Source of the DNA: Rhizobium sp. BT04 | GTDB lineage: Bacteria > Pseudomonadota > Alphaproteobacteria > Rhizobiales > Rhizobiaceae | Assembly: GCF_030053135.1 (NCBI RefSeq) | Contig: NZ_CP125652.1 | Coordinates: 2,204,001 to 2,268,000 of the forward strand | Direction of reading: 5' to 3' | DNA length: 64,000 nucleotides | In this document: one piece after another, positions 59,635 to 64,000 of the stretch | How the letters are laid out: every line of letters begins with the position of its first letter | Numbering within the stretch: position 1 is the first letter of the stretch | Notes under the pieces: generated by a model | Databases searched by the model: none | What the model saw: only the letters and a program-made list of their open reading frames with translations | Told to the model about the DNA's origin: nothing | Program-made: the position numbers and the translations under genes

Positions 59635-59647
59635 TTTACCGGGTAAA
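59635..59647. promoter_or_regulatory. Perfect dyad upstream of cpdR
   Basis: TTTACC-G-GGTAAA in the 188-base gap between the NFGA gene and cpdR, about 58 bases upstream of the cpdR start. A further GTAAAC lies at 59655-59660 and inverts the GTTTAC at 59634-59639. Likely a regulator site; not a CtrA (TTAA-N7-TTAA) motif. Confidence 0.45.
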
Positions 59648-59704
59648 GACTAGTGTAAACGGCGGGCAGCCCACCAAAAACTTATTGATCAGCGGTCTGG
59701 ATTG

Positions 59705-60067
59705 ATGACTCAGAAGATACTTCTCGCCGAAGACGACAACGACATGCGCCGCTTCCTGGTGAAAGCGCTCGAAAAGGCCGGTTACAAGGTCCTTTCCTAT
59801 GACAATGGCGCCAGCGCCTATGACCGGCTGCGCGAGGAACCGTTTTCCCTGCTGCTGACCGATATCGTCATGCCCGAGATGGACGGCATCGAGCTGGCGC
59901 GCCGCGCCACCGAGCTCGACCCCGACCTGAAGGTGATGTTCATCACCGGTTTCGCCGCCGTGGCGCTGAACCCTGATTCGAAGGCGCCAAAGGATGCCAA
60001 GGTCCTTTCCAAGCCTTTCCACCTGCGTGATCTCGTCGACGAGGTCAACAAAATGCTTGCCGCGTAA
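59705..60067 (+). CDS. cpdR: CpdR single-domain response regulator
   Basis: 120 residues from ATG 59705. Receiver only: acidic pocket AEDDND near 9-13, phospho-acceptor Asp53 (LLLTDIVMPEMDG), FITGFAAVAL with Thr, and KPFHLRDL with the conserved Lys-Pro. Sequence and size match CpdR1 of rhizobia. CpdR controls localisation of ClpXP and turnover of cell-cycle regulators; in Caulobacter its own degradation depends on two C-terminal alanines, and this protein also ends in Ala-Ala. It lies just before tRNA-Val. Confidence 0.92.
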   Translation: MTQKILLAEDDNDMRRFLVKALEKAGYKVLSYDNGASAYDRLREEPFSLLLTDIVMPEMDGIELARRATELDPDLKVMFITGFAAVALNPDSKAPKDAKVLSKPFHLRDLVDEVNKMLAA

Positions 60068-60151
60068 GGCTTGCCGGGCGGCATGTCACAAAACTGAAAA
60101 AAGCCTATTGACGGCTCCAAAGGTTTTGTGATCTATGCGCCGCCATCGGAT

Positions 60152-60226
<75 letters not shown>

Positions 60227-60824
60227 TCCGATCCCCCTGGCATCGTTGATAAATCCCCGACTTGGGGTTTTCGTTTGCCGAGATGGGCACGCGCCGCGAT
60301 ATTCGCGGTTGGCGTAGCGATCCTCTGGGACGATTTCAAAAATCCGGGATCAAACACCTAGCGAGGCGATTGCTGTTCCCGTTTGAGCGTGTCGCCATCG
60401 GTCAGATCCGTTGCGTTGCTCCGATCGGTCAGCATGTCCGGGCAACCTGGTTGCCTCGCCCTCTCCGACTCGTGCAGATGGCAGCTACGGCGTGTTTGCA
60501 TATGAGGACGCACTCATTCGAGCGTCAATTGCATCCCTCCTGCTAAGCGCTCAGCCCCTCGTTGCACACCCATTCGGAAGCGCGGTTTTGTGACGAACAG
60601 ATGACGGGTTTATGACAAAACGCGTGTTATTTCAGCAACATAGCTGCGCCAGCCTGCTGTCATGGTCGAGATCATTATTGCGGCGCAACATCCCCTGTGT
60701 AAGTTCCGCGGCGAGGCAGGCACCGAGCCAAAAAGGTGCCGCTTCGGTCACACGGGTTGAAGATCGTAGGGACTGCCGATGGCAACGGTCTTCATCCTCT
60801 TGCATCTGAACTGGAGGTTATTCC
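60227..60824. other. About 600-base intergenic region before ropA
   Basis: Contains the tRNA terminator. Reading frames here, including one of 94 codons at 60262-60546, show no protein-like pattern. The last 100 bases must hold the ropA promoter and leader, with TGGAGG just before ATG 60825. Confidence 0.55.
60251..60275 (+). terminator. Terminator after tRNA-Val
   Basis: AAATCCCC and GGGGTTTT pair (one mismatch) around GACTT, followed by TTTCGTTT. Confidence 0.7.
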
Positions 60825-61868
60825 ATGAACATCAAGAGCCTTCTTCTCGGCTCCGCTGCTGCTCTCGCAGCAGTATCCGGCGCCCAGGCTGCTGACGCTA
60901 TCGTTGCTGCCGAGCCGGAACCGGTTGAATACGTCCGCGTCTGCGACGCCTACGGCACCGGCTACTTCTACATCCCGGGCACCGAAACCTGCCTCAAGAT
61001 CAACGGTTACATCCGTTTCCAGGTTGACGTTGCTCCGAACGCCAGCTCGATCGGCGCTGCCGGCGGCGGTTCTGTCGCCAACGACTCGGATTGGGACGCA
61101 CGTACGCGCGGCCAGGTTCAGTTCACCGCCAAGAGCGACACCGAGTACGGTCCGCTGACCGGCGTCATCGTCATGCAGTTCAATGCTGACAACGCTACGG
61201 CTCAAAAGGCCCAGCTCGACTCGGCTTACATCGACATCGCCGGCTTCCGCGCTGGTCTGTTCTACAGCTGGTGGGACGACGGCCTCTCCGGCGAAACCGA
61301 CGATATCGGTTCTCCGGTCACGCTGCATAACTCGCTGCGTTATCAGTACGAAACCGACGCCTTCTACGCCGGCATCAGCGTTGACGAGCTGGAAGACAGC
61401 CCGTTCTTCAATGGCGAAACCGCCAACAACGTCGGCGTTGCCGTCGGCCTCGGCGGCAAGGCTGGTGCATTCAGCTACCAGATCACTGCCGGTTACGACA
61501 CCGACAACGAAGAAGGCGCCGTCCGTGCTATGGGTACGGTTGCTGTTGGTCCGGGCACGCTCGGCCTCGCAGTTGTCTACGCCAGCAACCCGAACGCCTA
61601 CTACAACAAGGCTGAATGGGCGATTGCTGCTGAATACGCCATCAAGGCGACCGACAAGCTGAAGATCACCCCGGCTGTTCAGTACTACGACAACTTCGGC
61701 ATCACTGCCGGCGAGTTCAACGATGACGTCAACGCCTGGAAGGCCGGCGTGACGATCGACTACCAGATCGTTGACAACTTCTCCGCAAAGGTTTCGGTTC
61801 AGTACCTCGATCCGGACAATGCGACAGACGTAACCTCGGGCTACTTCCGCCTGCAGCGCTCGTTCTAA
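60825..61868 (+). CDS. ropA: RopA-type outer-membrane porin
   Basis: 347 residues. Signal peptide ends at AQA 20-22. The mature start ADAIVAAEPEPVEYVRVCDAYGTGYFYIPGTETCLKINGYIRFQVDV is the Rhizobiales porin_2 signature with its two Cys; many amphipathic strands follow and the chain ends with an aromatic (RLQRSF). It forms trimeric general diffusion channels. Codon use differs from most of the window, with many GCT, GTT and TAC codons, as expected for a very highly expressed gene. Ribosome binding site TGGAGG. Confidence 0.96.
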   Translation: MNIKSLLLGSAAALAAVSGAQAADAIVAAEPEPVEYVRVCDAYGTGYFYIPGTETCLKINGYIRFQVDVAPNASSIGAAGGGSVANDSDWDARTRGQVQFTAKSDTEYGPLTGVIVMQFNADNATAQKAQLDSAYIDIAGFRAGLFYSWWDDGLSGETDDIGSPVTLHNSLRYQYETDAFYAGISVDELEDSPFFNGETANNVGVAVGLGGKAGAFSYQITAGYDTDNEEGAVRAMGTVAVGPGTLGLAVVYASNPNAYYNKAEWAIAAEYAIKATDKLKITPAVQYYDNFGITAGEFNDDVNAWKAGVTIDYQIVDNFSAKVSVQYLDPDNATDVTSGYFRLQRSF

Positions 61869-61983
61869 TAAGAGGCTGCCGGCAATCAAATACCACAGCG
61901 CCCTTTGCGCATCTGAAAAGACGCGCGGCGCCGTGGGCCGGCGGCCACAAACTCCTGATCTGACTTGACCTCCGATCGGGAAA

Positions 61984-62017
61984 GAATGGGCCTGGACTTC
62001 CCTGCCTGGGCCCATTC
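61984..62017 (+). terminator. Terminator candidate of ropA
   Basis: GAATGGGCC and GGCCCATTC form a perfect 9-bp stem with a 16-base loop; CCCCTT follows. Weak U-tract. Confidence 0.5.
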
Positions 62018-62094
62018 CCCTTGACCAGAAGTGCGTCGAACCCGGAACTACGTTCAAGACGGCAGGCGCTCGATGAGCGCCTGCCGCCGTCATG

Positions 62095-62322
62095 TCACAT
62101 CGGTTCGTTGTCGATGTCGGCATCCCAAGCCATCCGGGCCTTGTATCCAGTCAGTTCAAAAAACCTTCCGCTCATTCGCCACCGATCGCCGATCCGGCCG
62201 TCGACGAAATCGTGATGCCGTCGATAACAGAGCCAAATTCGGACACAGAACCATGCCATGGCGAACCGAGGCTGAGGCACTGATTCGCTTCGCCAGAATA
62301 TGGCGCCAGGACGTGGCGTCAC
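62095..62322 (-). CDS. Doubtful small protein, unknown
   Basis: Up to 75 residues from GTG 62322; internal GTG or ATG starts are also possible. The C-terminal part (MAWFCVRIWLCYRRHHDFVDGRIGDRW, ending YKARMAWDADIDNEPM) uses codons typical of the window and could be a small membrane-linked protein, but no ribosome binding site or family match is seen. It lies upstream of and opposite to the 62344 gene. Confidence 0.25.
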   Translation of the reverse strand: MTPRPGAIFWRSESVPQPRFAMAWFCVRIWLCYRRHHDFVDGRIGDRWRMSGRFFELTGYKARMAWDADIDNEPM

Positions 62323-62343
62323 GACATGGGGTTTGAGATCGAA

Positions 62344-62838
62344 ATGAAATTATCCGCGCTTGTTGCCGCCGCAATTTTTTCCACCGCCCTCGCCTTGCCG
62401 GCCTCGGCAGCGCCGGCTGCTCCTGCCGAGACATTCCCCGGCGCGCCGGGCGTCATTACGCTTTCCGGCAAATGCGCCAAGCTTGTTGTCGCCAAGTTCG
62501 ACGCCACCAAGGGCTGCAAGAACGAGCTTGCCAGCGTCACGCTGGCCAACGGCCTGGTCACCTTCATCTTCACCTCGGATGGCAAGGCGCTCGGCTTCCA
62601 GGGCGATGGCAGCGGCATCAAGCCCGCTTCCAACGGCAATGCCCGCCTGCCGCTCAGCCTCGTCACCACGGGTGTCGGCAACAAGATGACCGGGGAGGTC
62701 AAGGTCGCCGGCTTCTGCACCTTCGGCAATCCCTATTCCGGCAAGCCGATCGCGATCGAATGCACGGCCGAAAGCAAGGATTCCTCCTTTACCGGCAGCT
62801 TCCGCACCGGCGGCAAGCTGGTGAAAAAGGGCAAATAG
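62344..62838 (+). CDS. Small exported protein of unknown function
   Basis: 164 residues from ATG 62344 (ATG 62326 adds six). Signal peptide ends near ASA (20-22). The mature part has two Cys pairs' worth of residues (GKCAKLVVAKFDATKGCKNELASV, GFCTFGNPYSGKPIAIECTAESKD) and a Gly/Lys-rich end, suggesting a disulfide-bonded beta-rich domain in the periplasm. Family not recognised. It converges with the nuclease-like gene. Confidence 0.75.
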   Translation: MKLSALVAAAIFSTALALPASAAPAAPAETFPGAPGVITLSGKCAKLVVAKFDATKGCKNELASVTLANGLVTFIFTSDGKALGFQGDGSGIKPASNGNARLPLSLVTTGVGNKMTGEVKVAGFCTFGNPYSGKPIAIECTAESKDSSFTGSFRTGGKLVKKGK

Positions 62839-62848
62839 CCACCGTCCC

Positions 62849-63571
62849 TCAGGCGCACCAGGCGCCGCCGGCAGCCCCCGGTTTGCGTGCCAGCCCCTCA
62901 TTGATCAGCTGCGCGCCGAAAGAGCGCCCGTCACGCGAGACGACGCGCGGTGCGCCCGAGGGATCGGTCTTACCCGCCGCATTCATGGTGAAGGGGCCGG
63001 CGTTCAGAAGCCCGAGCAGACGCGACTTGGCGGCAAAGGCGACCCGGCGCTCGCCGTCACAGCGCGCCTGGTCGACGACAGGGCTTGCCATATCGGCGAT
63101 GACGATCTTCTCGCCTTTGTACCAGAAGACGCCGCCGTCGCCGACGCAATTGATATGCGCACCCTGTCCGCAATAGCCGAAGGCCGCCGTCCCCGTTTCC
63201 GCAACGCCTGAAGAGGCCGGAACGACCGCCTTGACCGGCTGGATGGCCGGTGTCGGGATCGTCGCCGGTGGCAATATCTGCGACTGTGGCACCGGCGGCG
63301 CGGCTTTCGGCGTGGGTGTGGCCAGCGCCACCTGCTTCGGCGGCACATCCTTCCTGACCGGAGGTTTCGGCTCCGCCGTTTCCTCCATGACCGGCACCGA
63401 TTGCCTTGCAAGCATCGGCTGGATCTTCTTCCAGTTGTCGTGGGCAACGATGCCGCCGATTGCGGCAATGCCGATCACCGCCCAGGGCAATAATCCACCA
63501 CCGCTGCTGCGGGCTTTGCTCTTTCCTCTCGCCGGCGCCTTGCGGCGGCCGCGTGTCGCTGTCTTGGCCAT
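62849..63571 (-). CDS. Membrane-anchored thermonuclease-like (SNase) protein
   Basis: 240 residues from ATG 63571. A basic N-terminus (TATRGRRKAPARGKSKARS), then one membrane segment (LLPWAVIGIAAIGGIVA, about 27-43), a Pro/Ala/Val-rich linker to about 130, and a C-terminal domain. GEKIVIADMASPVVDQARCDGERRVAFAAKSRLLGLLNAGPF resembles the SNase pattern R.AD..AP..D.RC..E...G..A...L..LL..G, and DGRSFGAQLINEGLARK matches G.D.G..L...G.A. It may cut nucleic acid in the periplasm; SNase catalytic Arg/Glu are only partly matched, so activity is uncertain. Confidence 0.7.
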   Translation of the reverse strand: MAKTATRGRRKAPARGKSKARSSGGGLLPWAVIGIAAIGGIVAHDNWKKIQPMLARQSVPVMEETAEPKPPVRKDVPPKQVALATPTPKAAPPVPQSQILPPATIPTPAIQPVKAVVPASSGVAETGTAAFGYCGQGAHINCVGDGGVFWYKGEKIVIADMASPVVDQARCDGERRVAFAAKSRLLGLLNAGPFTMNAAGKTDPSGAPRVVSRDGRSFGAQLINEGLARKPGAAGGAWCA

Positions 63572-63815
63572 CTGTCCGATTCCCGTGAGGCCGCAATTAT
63601 CGCCGCCCAATCCTTTCTGAAAGGTTGGCGCCGCAGCAGGATGATGCTTGATCGCCGATCTTTGGTTCGATGACATGCAATCGCCGGGGCTGCGTCGAAA
63701 AAGTCGCGCAACGCTGGAGCGCAACGACCGACCCGCTTGAGTGAAAAAAGCTGAACAAATTCCGCGCCCATACGTTAGCCAGCGAAAAATTCCGTATGTT
63801 CCAGGGGGAAAATCC

Positions 63816-64000
63816 ATGGATCTGATCATCACCGACCTGGTACCGGCGTCGCGTATCCACTATCCGGTCATCTTCGCCCGCCTGCTCGGCGCTATCGTCT
63901 TCGGCGGGCTGATCGGCTTCGAGCGTGAGGCCCGCGACCGCCCGGCAGGCTTCCGGACCCATATCCTGATCAGTCTTGCCGCGGCCCTCTTCGCCATCAT
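63816..64000 (+). CDS. MgtC/SapB-family membrane protein (5' part only)
   Basis: First 61 residues, cut by the window end. AGGGGGAA precedes ATG 63816. PVIFARLLGAIVFGGLIGFEREARDRPAGFRTHILISLAAALFAI is the MgtC/SapB N-terminal signature, including GL(I/V)G.ERE....AG.RTH.L. Members are inner-membrane proteins linked to growth at low magnesium or acid pH. Confidence 0.93.
   Translation, partial: MDLIITDLVPASRIHYPVIFARLLGAIVFGGLIGFEREARDRPAGFRTHILISLAAALFAI

Larger units (their letters stand above)
61869..62343. other. Intergenic region after ropA
   Basis: About 475 bases. A hairpin (GAATGGGCC facing GGCCCATTC, 61984-62017) could terminate ropA although only a short T-run follows. The rest may carry the doubtful small minus-strand frame ending at 62095. 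Confidence 0.45.

Noticed and set aside
60262..60546. 94-codon frame between tRNA-Val and ropA
   Set aside because: Starts inside the tRNA terminator hairpin; composition is not protein-like, and no ribosome binding site is seen.
62031..62336. 101-codon plus-strand frame after ropA
   Set aside because: Arg/Ser-rich without structure; the opposite strand gives a slightly better but still doubtful small protein.

Overview
The window is a gene-dense, GC-rich (roughly 60%) stretch of alphaproteobacterial chromosome, most likely from Rhizobium (R. leguminosarum/R. etli type) or a close relative. This rests on a RopA-type porin, a Brucella-like Omp10 lipoprotein, a CpdR response regulator next to a tRNA-Val gene, bacterial homospermidine synthase, a GapR (DUF2312) nucleoid protein, a C-minus bL36, a small heat-shock gene behind a ROSE-like RNA thermometer, and short palindromic repeats between genes. 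I see no transposase, integrase, phage gene, CRISPR array or plasmid function. The region reads as core chromosome, and the unusual features are small and mostly regulatory.

Layout. 1-5 kb: a STAS protein divergent from a soluble, degenerate MCP-like protein; a Sel1-repeat protein with a ThiE-like protein; a TauE/SafE permease and an ArsR regulator. 5.6-8 kb: two divergent DUF465 micro-proteins, one leading into purE-purK, then rpmJ (bL36). 8-13 kb: a TPR protein, an alpha/beta hydrolase, gamma-glutamyltranspeptidase and a threonine-dehydratase-like enzyme. 13-19 kb: an SDR divergent from a GlxA-type AraC regulator, a PhyH dioxygenase, and a LysR regulator divergent from a tightly overlapping tautomerase-cupin-DUF4865 operon, then a LysE exporter. 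19-26 kb: DUF1036-pyk, an N-formylglutamate amidohydrolase (NFGA) with DUF1244 and gapR, a DUF882 (M15-like) cell-wall protein with a long tail, and an NtrC-class regulator. 26-32 kb: PepF, pabB-pabC-yciI, and homospermidine synthase.

32-46 kb is mostly envelope biology: Omp10, a possibly frameshifted membrane protein, a 5'-nucleotidase fused to LysM, ferrochelatase, a band-7/NfeD pair, KdsD, a beta-barrel protein, GalU, a MltB-like transglycosylase and a DUF459 protein lacking SGNH catalytic residues. 45-52 kb: gltD and gltB, the latter behind a long leader with a perfect dyad. 52-58 kb: threonine aldolase, a LysR regulator divergent from an SBF-like transporter, Hsp20, a lysophospholipase-like hydrolase and HisN. 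58-64 kb: an intergenic small RNA candidate, a second NFGA, cpdR, tRNA-Val(GAC), ropA, two exported or membrane proteins of uncertain role, and the start of an MgtC-family gene.

Working together: gltBD, the N-formylglutamate hydrolases, ggt, the threonine/serine enzymes and hisN point to glutamate and amino-acid turnover. The pur, pab, hem and pyk genes are housekeeping. CpdR, GapR, the NtrC-type regulator, the MCP/STAS pair and the sRNA candidate are the regulatory layer. The best candidates for something undescribed are the soluble MCP/STAS pair, the tautomerase-cupin-DUF4865 operon, and the sRNA whose promoter carries a cluster of GCAAT motifs.
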